A DNA stretch of 64,000 nucleotides from Chloroflexota bacterium (GCA_026707585.1 JAPOWQ010000025.1:62001-126000), one strand, 5' to 3'; positions 32,888 to 42,019 are shown, counted from the first letter of the stretch. Program-made: numbers and translations. Notes: generated from the sequence alone by a model not told the origin.

Positions 32888-33706
32888 TTGTCTGGCCCTC
32901 GGCTAAAGAAGCTGTTCGACGGAGTCGACCTGCACATCCAGGATCTCTACCTGCTCGAACCGTTCCAGATCGAGTACTTCCCCGGCTGGATCCCGGAGCG
33001 CGAGCTTGCCGCGGTGCTCCGGGCGTATCCCGCCATTGACCGCTTCCTCAGAACCAGCGCGCCGGCAGTCGCAGCGTTCCTGGACGCAACCAAGGCCCGC
33101 TATCCGGCGTCAGCCGACCGGAGCGATCTTGCTCAATCCGAGGACACGGTGATTTGGACGATTGCCGACCTGGTCGTCTACAACAAGTGCCCCGAGGTCT
33201 ACGACCGCCTGGAGTTCCATAACTGGGACTTCGCCGAGGTGACGAACATCACGCCGCTGGAAGGTCGGGTGGTCGTCGACGTCGGTTCCGGAACTGGTCG
33301 CGTAGCCCTGGAAGCTGCCGCGATCGCAACAGCCGTCGTTGCCGTGGAACCTGTCACCCGGCTGCGGCACTTCATCCGCGACAAGGCGGCGCAAGCGGGT
33401 CGGCGCAACGTCCGCGTCGTGGCTGGATTCGGCCACGCCATACCGCTGCCCGATGGGTCCGCCGACGTACTCATAACGTCGCACGCCCTCGGCTGGCGCC
33501 TTGAAGACGAGCTGACTGAGTTCGAGCGAGTCGTAGCCCCCGCCGGCCACATCATCCACTGCCCGGGCACGGCCGAGATCGCCGCCGAAGAGCAACAGCA
33601 CAGGCGCCTGATCGAGCCGGCGTGGAACTATCGGTTCGCCAGGTTCCGTGAAGCCGACGGCTGGAAGCGCAAGTACTGGAAGAACTGTCGGCGACTGGGT
33701 CAATAG
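32888..33706 (+). CDS. Class I SAM-dependent methyltransferase
   Basis: A 272-residue protein. The catalytic domain begins at about residue 118 with VVVDVGSGTGRVALEAAAIA, followed by VVAVEPVTRLRHFIRDKAAQ, FGHAIPLPDGSADVLITSHA and PAGHIIHCPGT. The N-terminal 115 residues (DLYLLEPFQIEYFPGWIPER; LVVYNKCPEVYDRLEFHNWD) are a less familiar lid or substrate domain. The start is a TTG at 32888 with GGGAGG upstream. No partner suggests the substrate. Confidence 0.78.
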   Translation: MSGPRLKKLFDGVDLHIQDLYLLEPFQIEYFPGWIPERELAAVLRAYPAIDRFLRTSAPAVAAFLDATKARYPASADRSDLAQSEDTVIWTIADLVVYNKCPEVYDRLEFHNWDFAEVTNITPLEGRVVVDVGSGTGRVALEAAAIATAVVAVEPVTRLRHFIRDKAAQAGRRNVRVVAGFGHAIPLPDGSADVLITSHALGWRLEDELTEFERVVAPAGHIIHCPGTAEIAAEEQQHRRLIEPAWNYRFARFREADGWKRKYWKNCRRLGQ

Positions 33707-33792
33707 GGCGACCGGCTCCATAGCGTGGGTCGTCGCTCCGCCTTCAGGCTCTCCGCATTCGATAATCCGCCAGGCAACGCAGGGAGAAACGC

Positions 33793-34434
33793 ATGCATTT
33801 CAACGTCGAGGGGAACCTGGGCGCGGTCGATCGCTCCGTGAGGTCGCTTGAGCGCGATGGGCAGCCTGCCCACGCGGTCATGCTGGCCCGCACCTACGCC
33901 ACCACGCATGAGGACCTGTGGGACGCCGTGACCAGCGCCGACCGCATCCCACGCTGGTTCTTGCCGATCACGGGCAACCTCGAGCTCGGCGGCAGCTACC
34001 AGTTGGAAGGCAACGCCAACGGACGCGTTACGGCCTGCGAGCCGCCTTCGAGCTACGCCATCACCTGGGAATTCGGCGGCTTCGTGACCTGGGTGGACGT
34101 CCGGGTATCGGCCGAAGGCACCGGCCGCGCCCGTCTCACCGTCACGCACACCGCCCATCACTCCGAGCACTGGGACACCTTCGGTCCCGGCGCAACGGGC
34201 GTCGGTTTCGAGATGGGGTTGCTGGGGCTCTACATGCACCTCACGGACCCTGACCAGCCCAGGCCCGACCCCATGGAGTTCGCCATGTCGCCCGACGGCA
34301 AGGCCCTGCTCACCGGCAGCGGCCACGCCTGGGGCGAAGCGGACATCGCGGCCGGTGCCGACCCGGAACCCGCCCGCGCTGCCGCCGCGCGCACGATCGG
34401 CTTTTATACCGGCGAAGACGTCGATGCCGACTGA
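33793..34434 (+). CDS. SRPBCC / AHSA1-like protein
   Basis: A 213-residue START-like protein. AVMLARTYATTHEDLWDAVT and SADRIPRWFLPITGNLELGG, then YQLEGNANGRVTACEPPSSY and ITWEF are the classical AHSA1/ActA-homologue blocks, forming a hydrophobic ligand cavity. The final helix contains WDTFGPG. It may bind a small hydrophobic ligand or act as a co-chaperone; neither is shown. It stands 87 bases after the methyltransferase on the same strand. Confidence 0.88.
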   Translation: MHFNVEGNLGAVDRSVRSLERDGQPAHAVMLARTYATTHEDLWDAVTSADRIPRWFLPITGNLELGGSYQLEGNANGRVTACEPPSSYAITWEFGGFVTWVDVRVSAEGTGRARLTVTHTAHHSEHWDTFGPGATGVGFEMGLLGLYMHLTDPDQPRPDPMEFAMSPDGKALLTGSGHAWGEADIAAGADPEPARAAAARTIGFYTGEDVDAD

Positions 34435-34477
34435 CCTGGGGCGGTTAGCAAAGTCGCGACCGGAAACGGGATAGCCG

Positions 34478-34846
34478 ATGCGAATCGTCATGCTCGTGCT
34501 GGCCTTCGTCTATGCGGCCCTGGCCATGCTCACCGCGGCCGTGGGTTCCTTCGCCGACGGGGGCGACGTCTGGTCGCGGCTGGTGCTGGTTCTGCTCCAT
34601 CCCCTGGCCGCCGGTGCGCTGCTGCTGTTGGTTTTTCGACCCACGGCCTCGCGAACGCTCGTGCTGGCAATCGCCGCGCTGCTGCTGGCCACCGTGGCCG
34701 CGGACCTGTCGCTGGCCGCCGCGATTGCCGGCGGCGCGATGAGGGGCGACTGGGAACTCCCCGTAATCTTCGCCGTCATCCCCGCCTTTGGTCTGCTCTA
34801 TGCCCTGGGACGTGCGATGACGTCCACCCGACCAAATCCGCGCTAG
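34478..34846 (+). CDS. Small integral membrane protein
   Basis: A 122-residue protein with four hydrophobic helices: MRIVMLVLAFVYAALAMLTA, LVLVLLHPLAAGALLLLVF, LVLAIAALLLATVAADLSLA and LPVIFAVIPAFGLLYALG. No known family recognized. It follows the SRPBCC gene by 43 bases and its last four bases overlap the convergent TIMP-like gene. Confidence 0.65.
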   Translation: MRIVMLVLAFVYAALAMLTAAVGSFADGGDVWSRLVLVLLHPLAAGALLLLVFRPTASRTLVLAIAALLLATVAADLSLAAAIAGGAMRGDWELPVIFAVIPAFGLLYALGRAMTSTRPNPR

Positions 34847-35430
34847 CGCCGCCGTCGGCTCGCGTACGCCAGGGTCCCGCCCAGTAGCAGCACCGCTACG
34901 ACGGTCACCAGCAACGCCACCCCGAGGCCCGTGGCAAACGAGTCCTGTGACTGTTCGGGCTGCGGTCCCGCCGTGCCTGCCCGCGGCGCCCGGCCCTCGC
35001 CCAGCGCGTCCAGGTCGGCCTGCGCTTGCCCGAGCAGAGCGGTTCGACTGCAGATGCTCGCCTGGTAACCACCGTCCTCTGACGCGTTCGTCGAGGCGTA
35101 CACGATGTACTGCTCGCCTTCGCTGAAGGCAGACCCGCAGCTTCCGCCTGTCGGCGGCGTGGTGATGTACATGCGCTCGTGCACCACGCCCTTCCACACC
35201 GTGCTGACGTCAAGACCAACGGTGGTTCGATCGCCCGGCTTGTAGGGCGTCACGTTCGGGTCGAAGGAATGGCTGACTGAAACGACGTGCCCGGCAAACA
35301 CCGCGTCAAACTTCGCCATCTCTTCAGTCGGGGAACCTGGCACCACGCACTTACAGGCCTGGACGCTGCCCAGGCTGCCGATGAACCACACGGCGCCGAG
35401 CAGCAGCGCGACACCCACGACGCGTGTCAT
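34843..35430 (-). CDS. Secreted, membrane-anchored TIMP-like protein
   Basis: A 195-residue protein with an N-terminal signal (TRVVGVALLLGAVWFIGSLG) ending before ACKCVVPGSPTEEMAKFDAV and FAGHVVSVS. The C-x-C just after cleavage and the following FAGxV strand are the start of a TIMP/NTR-like OB fold. GGSCGSAFSEGEQYIVYAST and ICSRTALLGQA hold further cysteines for disulfides. A C-terminal helix (LGVALLVTVVAVLLLGGTLA) with YASRRRR anchors it to the membrane. Bacterial relatives have no established protease target. Confidence 0.75.
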   Translation of the reverse strand: MTRVVGVALLLGAVWFIGSLGSVQACKCVVPGSPTEEMAKFDAVFAGHVVSVSHSFDPNVTPYKPGDRTTVGLDVSTVWKGVVHERMYITTPPTGGSCGSAFSEGEQYIVYASTNASEDGGYQASICSRTALLGQAQADLDALGEGRAPRAGTAGPQPEQSQDSFATGLGVALLVTVVAVLLLGGTLAYASRRRR

Positions 35431-35473
35431 CGAACCCGTCACCTTCGCGATCCCTACTTGGCTGGCTGAAGGA

Positions 35474-36880
35474 TCAGTCGATTATCGGCCACGCCCCGGC
35501 CAGGTCGACGCCCAGCCGCTGCGCCCGCCCGGCCACCGACGTCGACGCGGTCCGGCAGACCTCCGGTTCGTCAACCCTGGTCGAGCGTCCGCCGCTGAAC
35601 ACGACCTCGCCGTTCACCAGCACCGTGTCCACGCTGCCGCTCCCCATCGTCAGCGCCAGCTGATGCACCGGATTGTTGTCGGGATAGGCCTCCGCCGCGG
35701 CGGGGGACCGCACGACGACGTCGGCTCGTTTCCCCGGTTCCAGGCTTCCCAGCTCAGCCTCCAGACCGGCTGCCGCCGCCGCGTTGACGGTCTGCATCTC
35801 CAGCAAGGCCTCCGCCGAAATCGGATTCGCGTACGTCTGTGCCGCGAAGTGCGCGGCTTGCATCGTGTCCCCTGGGGTGCCGTCGAAGGCCCCGTCCGTG
35901 CCGAGCGACAGGCGCACGCCCTGGCGCATTCGCTCCGCCATCTTGAAGCGCGAGCGCCCGCCGATCCCCAGCGAGAAGAACGCCGTCGGACACCAGACGA
36001 TCTGGCAGCCCGACTCGCGAACCGCCGCTTCCTCGGCGTCATCCAGCGCGTTGGCGTGCACCACCACGGTGTGCTCGTCCAGCACCCCGAGCCCGCGCAG
36101 ATGCACCAGTTGGCAGGCGCCGTTCAAGGCCCGATAGATCTCGGCTTCCTCGGGCACGTATCCGGCGTGCAGGTGCAGGGGCACATTGTAGCCCCTGGCA
36201 CAGGCATGGGCCGCCTGCAGCAGCTCCGGCGAGCCGGTTCCAACCCCATACACGAAGACGTACCCGCGAACCAGCGCGTTGGGGTCATCGTTACGGTGAA
36301 GCTCAGCGTCCAGCTGCTCCAAGCAGCGCGCGCGGTCGATTGGCGCGCGAGCCATCAGGCTTTGGCTCTCCAGGGCAGGCATCGCGTCAAAGCACTCCCG
36401 CCGGTCCCAGAGGTACGTCGGCGCAACCAGCGCCCGCAGGCCCACCCGCTCGATCGCGGCCGCGGCCGCCACCGTCGAAAACAGCGACCCCGGTTCGATG
36501 AACATCGTGAAGCCGCACCGCAGCATCTCCACGCACGCCAGCGCCGTGGCCGCGGCTTCGTCGGCCTCGGTTACCCCGGCCTTCCAGTCCGCGAAGTTGA
36601 TCGGCGACGAGCCCGTGTCATGAATGCTGCCGAACACCCCCCGGCAGGACGTGTGAACGATGTGGTTGTGTGCGTCGATGAACCCCGGATGCACGATTCC
36701 GCCCTCGGCATCCACGGTCAGCCTGGCGTCAAAGCGATCCTTCAGGTCGGAACTTCGTCCAACCGCCACGATGCGAGAGCCCGCGATCGCCAGCGCGCCT
36801 TGGCGATGGATCCTGCGTTTCGAGTCCATCGAGAGCACCAGGCCGTTGTGAATCAGAACGTCGCAGGTGCCGCCGTTCAA
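35474..36880 (-). CDS. Amidohydrolase of the TrzN/SsnA/cytosine-deaminase type
   Basis: About 468 residues. DVLIHNGLVLSMDSKRRIHR begins the small beta domain; the metal site is in IVHPGFIDAHNHIVHTSCRG (H-x-H), NVPLHLHAGY, VVHANALDDAE and LSLGTDGAFDGTPGD. It hydrolyses an amine, halogen or amide group on a heterocycle or guanidino compound. A TTG at 36880 preceded by AGGAGG at a 10-base distance is preferred to another TTG at 36940. The selenocysteine-redoxin gene is upstream on the same strand, 106 bases away. Confidence 0.87.
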   Translation of the reverse strand: MNGGTCDVLIHNGLVLSMDSKRRIHRQGALAIAGSRIVAVGRSSDLKDRFDARLTVDAEGGIVHPGFIDAHNHIVHTSCRGVFGSIHDTGSSPINFADWKAGVTEADEAAATALACVEMLRCGFTMFIEPGSLFSTVAAAAAIERVGLRALVAPTYLWDRRECFDAMPALESQSLMARAPIDRARCLEQLDAELHRNDDPNALVRGYVFVYGVGTGSPELLQAAHACARGYNVPLHLHAGYVPEEAEIYRALNGACQLVHLRGLGVLDEHTVVVHANALDDAEEAAVRESGCQIVWCPTAFFSLGIGGRSRFKMAERMRQGVRLSLGTDGAFDGTPGDTMQAAHFAAQTYANPISAEALLEMQTVNAAAAAGLEAELGSLEPGKRADVVVRSPAAAEAYPDNNPVHQLALTMGSGSVDTVLVNGEVVFSGGRSTRVDEPEVCRTASTSVAGRAQRLGVDLAGAWPIID

Positions 36881-36986
36881 AGGAGACGCTCCTCCTGGCC
36901 GCACGCTGGGTTGAACGCCGGCGGGAATCGGCAGATCCAAACGGATACCGCGGATTGTCGCGGGCGTTTGGCGGTATTGCTCCGGT

Positions 36987-37703
36987 CTATCGTCCCTGGG
37001 CCATCTGTTCGCGCTGCCAGGCGTAGTCCACGTCGCTGTCGTAGAACCGCTCGGGGTGCTCCACGGCCCAGATCTGCTTGCGGATCAGATAGTTCTCGGG
37101 GTTCAGTTGCATTCCCCGGCGCCAGAGCGCCAGCGCATCCTGGATCTTCCCGGCCCGGTACAGCGCCTGGCCTTCGCGGAAGAGGGCATTTGCCTCGGCG
37201 TGCTCGCCGCCGAGAACGCTTTCAGGCGACGTCCCGTCCGCCGGCTTGATTTGGTCCGATAGCCAAGCGTGCAGGATCTCGACCGTATCCTGCCGCCCGA
37301 TGTCGAAGCCGCCGAGCCGGCTGTAGTTCACGATGCCCGCTTCGTCGATCAGGAATCCGTTAGGTACCGCCTTGAACCCGTAGAGATCGCTCAGAACGTT
37401 CGCCTGGTCGACCAGCGTGGTGAACGTCGCACCCGCCGCTGCCACGAATTGGCGTGGCCGGTCCGGTGACTGTGCGTCGATGGCTACGGAAAGAACCTCG
37501 ACGCCGCGATCCCGGTTCTCGTCGCTAAATCGCTGCCAACCTGGCAGTTGTGCCCGGCACCCTCACCAGGAGGCCCACATGAACAGAACGACCTTCGTGC
37601 CCCGGTAGTCGGAGAGCCGAACCGGTCCGCCGGCCAGCGACGGCAACTCAAAGTCCGGCGCCGCGTCCCCCGTCGCAATCGGTCGGTTAGCTATTCGTTG
37701 CAT
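36987..37703 (-). CDS. Predicted selenoprotein: thioredoxin-like (redoxin) domain plus TPR, with in-frame UGA as selenocysteine
   Basis: Read through one in-frame TGA at 37563-37565, the frame gives 238 residues. The N-terminal redoxin fold runs APDFELPSLAGGPVRLSDYR, GTKVVLFMWASW, then U47-G-C-R and AQLPGWQRFSDENRDRGVEV. The UGA falls exactly at the first redox cysteine of the family's WASWCGCR motif, leaving a UxC pair (U47, C49). The C-terminal half (FKAVPNGFLIDEAGIVNYSR; EANALFREGQALYRAGKIQD) continues the fold and adds a TPR-like pair. ATG 37703 has AGGAGG nine bases upstream. A SECIS-like hairpin sits right after the UGA. A loss-of-function TGC-to-TGA change is the alternative; selA/B/C/D are not in the window. 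Confidence 0.78.
37533..37565 (-). promoter_or_regulatory. Bacterial-type SECIS element at the in-frame UGA
   Basis: On the minus strand the UGA (37565-37563) is followed by 15 bases and then CUGCC-AGGUU-GGCAG: a perfect 5-bp stem with a 5-base loop. The loop begins 20 bases after the UGA and has G at its second and third positions. The known bacterial consensus asks for an apical loop with an early G placed roughly 16-37 bases past the UGA, as in the AGGUC loop of E. coli fdhF. This fits well. Confidence 0.72.
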
Positions 37704-38247
37704 CGCCAATTGCCTCCTCGCGCGCGTCCAGACTTGGGCTCGCGTCGGCGTGCGGATCAGCCGCCGCAGCCGTCGGCCGGAATCCAGGTGGCGCCATGCC
37801 GGGCTACGGTAGCACCGACCCCTTGATCCGCCGCCGTCATGCTGAGTGACTCGAGGTCTACCGTCTGGTCTTGGCGCCGAACGCTCCGGTCTCGTGCCGG
37901 CCGGTCACGAGCGACGCGGTGCGAAGCGTCCCCTCCCGGCGGTCGCACCGCGAGCGCGACCGCCGCCACCCTGGAATGGCTCGCCACAAAGGGCCTGTCG
38001 GGTTCTGGTAACCCGGTGGCTGGCGGCATCAATGTGAACGCACCGCTGTCGACGACGTATGCTGACCGCGGAAAATCATCGGGCGGATTGAGATGCCGGG
38101 CTGGGATCGCAGCATTGTCGCCGTCTCCGCTGAGATGAGAGTACGCGTTATGGCCTTTGGCGCCGCGAGATTTCGTGAATCGCTGACCCCCGTGCCCACC
38201 GGACCCGGCACCGCCGCCGGGATCGGCCCCGCTGACGGCCGCTCAGC
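37704..38247. other. Intergenic stretch of about 540 bases, no gene supported
   Basis: Lies between the divergent redoxin and RND genes. Open frames here are GC-driven and resemble nothing. A 38-codon frame at 38135-38251 overlaps the RND start by four bases but lacks a ribosome site. The promoters of both flanking genes must be here; no strong motif is seen. Confidence 0.5.
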
Positions 38248-40725
38248 ATGAACCAGGTACTCACCAGATTCAGTTCGCTGGTCACGGCTCGCCCCTGGAT
38301 CACCCTTCTCGTCATAGTCATCCTTACCATCGCCCTCGGTGCCGGTGGCGCCGTTCGCGCTCCGCTCCCATCAACGGCGGAAACGCTGCCTGACGACAGC
38401 CCTATCGCCGACGCAATGGACGAGATCAACGAGCTGTTCGGCGACCACGGTGAAATCAGTGCCTCGACTCTGCTTTTCCGGGGCGATGCGCTTACGCCGT
38501 CCGGGCTGGTCCAAATGGACGCCCTGCTCAATGACATAGCCAGCGACCCGGGTGTGCAGCAACTGCTGGCCCCCGAGAATCCGGTCTTTTCGCCCGCCAC
38601 GCTGATCAAGTTCGCGCTTCAGGTCCAGAGCCTTGAAGCGGTCACGCAGGCCCAGATCGATGCGGTGCGCGTACTTCCGGAAGTCCAGCCGCTCCTCGCC
38701 CTCATGACTGGAACTGACGCGGACGGCACCAAGATTGCGATCGGCAACATTCGCCTGCTCGATACCGGCGACGAGCGAATTGCGAACGCTGAACGGACGA
38801 TCAACGCATTGGCTGCCGCCTCGGACGGACCGCTGCAGGCAACCAGCGTGTCGTTCTATGTCATTGAAGACGCCTACAAGGCCGGTATCGAGGAGGGCAT
38901 GCTGCCGCTGATCGGGGTGGCTTTCCTGCTCATTGCGCTGCTCCTGCTGCTCTTCACGCGCGCGCTGTCGGATATGTGGCTGACGCTCGCCGGCCTCCTC
39001 ACCTCCATCATCTGGATCATCGGCGCCGAAGGCTGGCTGGGCCCGAACGCGCTGGGTCTGATCGGCCCACCGAACTCGCTGACCTCACTGGTCCCGATCA
39101 TCGTGATCGGGCTCACGGTGGACTATGCGATCCAGACCATCTCGCATTACCGCGAGCAGCGGGTCGAGGGTCAGGACGTGCTCACGGCCATTCGCCGGGG
39201 CCTCAGCCACGTCACGGTTCCCCTGGTCCTGGCCGCCGTCACCACCATCGTGGGCATGCTGGCCAGCCTGTTCTCCCCAATCGGCATCGTTCGCGACTTC
39301 GGAGTTGTCGCCGGCATTGGTGTCGGCATGAGCCTGATCGTCATGCTGACGCTGGTCCCGGCCAGCCGGGTAATCATTGACCGGCGGCGCGAGGCTCGCG
39401 GCAAGCTGAAGCCCGCCCGCCCCATTGTCAATGCGCTGCCGGGCATCCAGGGATTGGCCGGCGTGATCGGTCGCAGCGTGACCCGCTGGCCCCTGCCGTA
39501 CATCCTCGCCGTGCTCGCGATCACCGTGGGACTGGGGATTGCGGCCCGTGGGCTGAAGTCGGAATTCAGCATCAAGGACATCCTCCCCAGGGGCGGCGCC
39601 GTGCACGCGGACATGGACACCCTTGAGGCGGCCGTCGGCGGCTCGGCCGAGATCACCAGCGTGCTGATCAAGGCCGAGGCGACGCAGACCCGCACCCTCC
39701 TCAATGTGCAGGACCTCACGAACGCCTTTGAAGACGAGACCCGCCGTCCGCCCACCGCGGCAGGTCCCATCCAGGCCTCGTACGAATTGCTGGTGCGTGA
39801 CTGGACCACCCAGAGCGGCCAGCCCGGCGACAAGTACGATCCCGAGATCGCGGCCCTTTTCCAGGAGGCTTCGGCGGGGGTGCGACTCGACCCGCACTTG
39901 ATGCAGGAAGTCCTCGACCGGATTGAGGCCCAGGACCCCGCGCTCTCACGCCTGCTCGTCAACGACCCGCAGGGCATCGACACCATGCTGCTTCAGTTCC
40001 AGAGCTATGGCGGCGATACCCAGGCAACCAAGGTACTGCAGCAGGAAATTGAGGAACTCTGGGCCGGCGACGACGACGCAATTACGGCAACGTCGCAGAG
40101 CATCATCTCGATCACCGTCACCGACTCGATCACCGCGCGCCAGACGGAAGCCATCGCCACCACGGTCGCGGCGGCATTGAGTGTCCTGGCCATCTTCTTC
40201 TGGCTGACGCTTCGCCAGCCGGCGCTGGCGATCGTCGCCGTGGGTCCCATCGTGCTCGTGCTCATCTGCGTGCTTGGAACGATGGCGCTGCTCGGAATCC
40301 CCTACACGATCATTACGTCGATCATCACGGCTCTCTCGATCGGTATCGGCGTTGACTACACCATTCACGTCATCCATAGATACCGGGAGGAATTCGCCCG
40401 CCTGCGCAACCCGGAGGAAGCCGCCGTGCGGACGCTGGCCACCACCGGATCGGCCCTGTTGGGATCGGCGATGACTACGGCCCTCGGCCTGGGCGTACTG
40501 GCGGCGTCGCCCCTGGCCGGGTCGCAGCAGTTCGGCATTACCGCGGCGATCACCATTGCGTACTCGCTGATTGTTGCCGTCGTGTTGGTGCCGCCGGCCA
40601 TGACGATCTGGGGCGCCTACCAGAACATGCGTCTGCGCTCCATGGTCGAACGCGAATGGACCGACCTCGACATCGCCATCGACGACGTGTACCGGCGCCA
40701 CGAAGAGGAACAGGCCTCGGCCTAA
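38248..40725 (+). CDS. RND/MMPL-family transporter (candidate sterol or lipid exporter)
   Basis: An 825-residue protein with the two-fold RND plan: one helix (ARPWITLLVIVILTIALGAG), a periplasmic domain, six helices (from GMLPLIGVAFLLIALLLLLF), a second single helix near residue 415, a second periplasmic domain and six more helices. Repeated motifs VIGLTVDYAIQTISHYRE and SIGIGVDYTIHVIHRYRE hold the TM4/TM10 Asp used for proton coupling. It belongs with the hydrophobe/amphiphile MMPL and HpnN-like exporters rather than AcrB. It precedes the sterol methyltransferase by 190 bases on the same strand; a role in moving sterols, as for BstA or HpnN, is inference. Confidence 0.85.
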   Translation: MNQVLTRFSSLVTARPWITLLVIVILTIALGAGGAVRAPLPSTAETLPDDSPIADAMDEINELFGDHGEISASTLLFRGDALTPSGLVQMDALLNDIASDPGVQQLLAPENPVFSPATLIKFALQVQSLEAVTQAQIDAVRVLPEVQPLLALMTGTDADGTKIAIGNIRLLDTGDERIANAERTINALAAASDGPLQATSVSFYVIEDAYKAGIEEGMLPLIGVAFLLIALLLLLFTRALSDMWLTLAGLLTSIIWIIGAEGWLGPNALGLIGPPNSLTSLVPIIVIGLTVDYAIQTISHYREQRVEGQDVLTAIRRGLSHVTVPLVLAAVTTIVGMLASLFSPIGIVRDFGVVAGIGVGMSLIVMLTLVPASRVIIDRRREARGKLKPARPIVNALPGIQGLAGVIGRSVTRWPLPYILAVLAITVGLGIAARGLKSEFSIKDILPRGGAVHADMDTLEAAVGGSAEITSVLIKAEATQTRTLLNVQDLTNAFEDETRRPPTAAGPIQASYELLVRDWTTQSGQPGDKYDPEIAALFQEASAGVRLDPHLMQEVLDRIEAQDPALSRLLVNDPQGIDTMLLQFQSYGGDTQATKVLQQEIEELWAGDDDAITATSQSIISITVTDSITARQTEAIATTVAAALSVLAIFFWLTLRQPALAIVAVGPIVLVLICVLGTMALLGIPYTIITSIITALSIGIGVDYTIHVIHRYREEFARLRNPEEAAVRTLATTGSALLGSAMTTALGLGVLAASPLAGSQQFGITAAITIAYSLIVAVVLVPPAMTIWGAYQNMRLRSMVEREWTDLDIAIDDVYRRHEEEQASA

Positions 40726-40915
40726 TCGACTCCCGCGGGCTTTGCGGACAGGCGATTCCGCCATCGTGCGGTTGGCGGACGCGGAGTCGGTGGTTTCGAT
40801 GCCGCTGAGGAAAGTCTACGGAGCTGACCGAAATAACACTCTAAACGGCATGATATACATACACTAAGCAGGTACTACGTGTGCACCCCGACTCTGAGAT
40901 TCCCCTAAGCTAGGT

Positions 40916-41980
40916 ATGCGATTCCCGCTGTCAAGGGAGCTTGCGCAGCTCCGCAAACTATCCAAGGGGCTGAAGGCCGCCTACCGTGGGTCGGATCCGC
41001 AGCGGCGCGTGACGCACTTTGATGGATGGACGCGCAGAGCAGCGGCAGAGGGCGCCGGCGCGGCGGACTACGACCACGCCCAAACCGTCAGGGAGTACTA
41101 CGACCTTTGCAGTGAGTTCATGGTGTTCGGGTGGGGCGCCTCACTCCACTTCGCGCCGCTGTCGCCCCACGAGAGCCTGGAAGAATCCAAGATCCGGCAC
41201 CAGCGACTGATGATTGCCAAGCTGGGATTGTGCAAGGGCATGACGGTGATCGACGTCGGCTGCGGAATCGGCGGCCCCATGCGTCGGGTCGTCCGCGAGG
41301 CTGGCGTCAGAGTCATCGGGGTCAATAGCAGTGAGGTCCAGCTGGACAAGGCGAAAGCGCTAAACGTTGAGGCGGGACTCGACCACATGGTCGACTACCT
41401 GGCGTGCAGCTTCATGGACATGCGCGCCATCGCGGACGACACCTGCGACCGGGCCTATGCAATCGAATCGACCTGCCATGCGCCGGACAAGGCGGGAGCC
41501 TTCGCCGAGATCTACCGCGTGCTGAAGCCCGGCGCCCTCTTCTGGGGACAGGAAATGTGCCTGACGGAGCGGTTCGATCCTGGCGACGACCGGCACCGGG
41601 CCATCAAGCAGGAGCTCATGCACGGCATCGCGCTCAAGGACATCGCGACGATGGATGAGGTGAACCGAGCCCTTGAATCGGCGGGCTTTCAGGTCATCGA
41701 GGGTAGCGACCGGGCCGTTGCGGAGAACAGTCCAACCACTCCCTGGTATCAGCCAATGCTGACCCGGCGGAGCACGCTGGGTAACGCCCTGCGCAGGACG
41801 CCTCTGGGCCGCAAGGCGTTCATCGAGGCATCCCGCCTGGCCGAAGTGTTGCGGGTGTTTCCGAGGGGCTCCGCCGACGTCGTTGGCCTGATGGATCGCA
41901 CCGCCAACGCTTATGTCGACGGCGGCAGGACCGGGATATTTACGCCCTTGTACTGTTTCCTGGCACGCAAGCCTCGCTAG
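40916..41980 (+). CDS. Sterol C-24 methyltransferase (SMT/Erg6) homologue
   Basis: A 354-residue SAM-dependent methyltransferase. Residues 61-80, YYDLCSEFMVFGWGASLHFA, match the sterol-binding region I of plant and fungal SMTs (YEYGWGxSFHFA). Motif I is VIDVGCGIGGPMRRVVREAG (111-130). AYAIESTCHAPDKAGAFAEI with YRVLKPG corresponds to the YAIEATCHAPxxxxCYKEIYRVLKPG block. SPTTPWYQPM and GIFTPLYCFLARKP match the conserved end. SMTs add a methyl to the C-24 double bond of the sterol side chain. An AT-rich segment at about 40830-40875 is a likely promoter. gamma-Tocopherol or CFA-type methyltransferases lack region I, so SMT is favoured. Confidence 0.85.
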   Translation: MRFPLSRELAQLRKLSKGLKAAYRGSDPQRRVTHFDGWTRRAAAEGAGAADYDHAQTVREYYDLCSEFMVFGWGASLHFAPLSPHESLEESKIRHQRLMIAKLGLCKGMTVIDVGCGIGGPMRRVVREAGVRVIGVNSSEVQLDKAKALNVEAGLDHMVDYLACSFMDMRAIADDTCDRAYAIESTCHAPDKAGAFAEIYRVLKPGALFWGQEMCLTERFDPGDDRHRAIKQELMHGIALKDIATMDEVNRALESAGFQVIEGSDRAVAENSPTTPWYQPMLTRRSTLGNALRRTPLGRKAFIEASRLAEVLRVFPRGSADVVGLMDRTANAYVDGGRTGIFTPLYCFLARKPR

Positions 41981-42019
41981 GCTCGATCTGGCCCGGGCGC
42001 CCGGGCGCTCCTGGGCTCC

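Noticed and set aside
32104-32906. Plus-strand frames between the third toxin and the methyltransferase
   Set aside because: Repetitive Arg/Ser/His shadows of the minus-strand coiled-coil gene or compositional frames without motifs.
38135-38251. 38-codon frame overlapping the RND start (MRVRVMAFGAARF...)
   Set aside because: The beginning faintly recalls MoaD-like strands, but there is no ribosome site and the rest is Pro/Gly-rich; not enough to call a gene or leader peptide.
40916-41980. Cyclopropane-fatty-acid synthase or tocopherol methyltransferase for the 40.9 kb gene
   Set aside because: The FGWGASLHFA and IESTCHAPD blocks and the IFTPLY end match sterol methyltransferases better.
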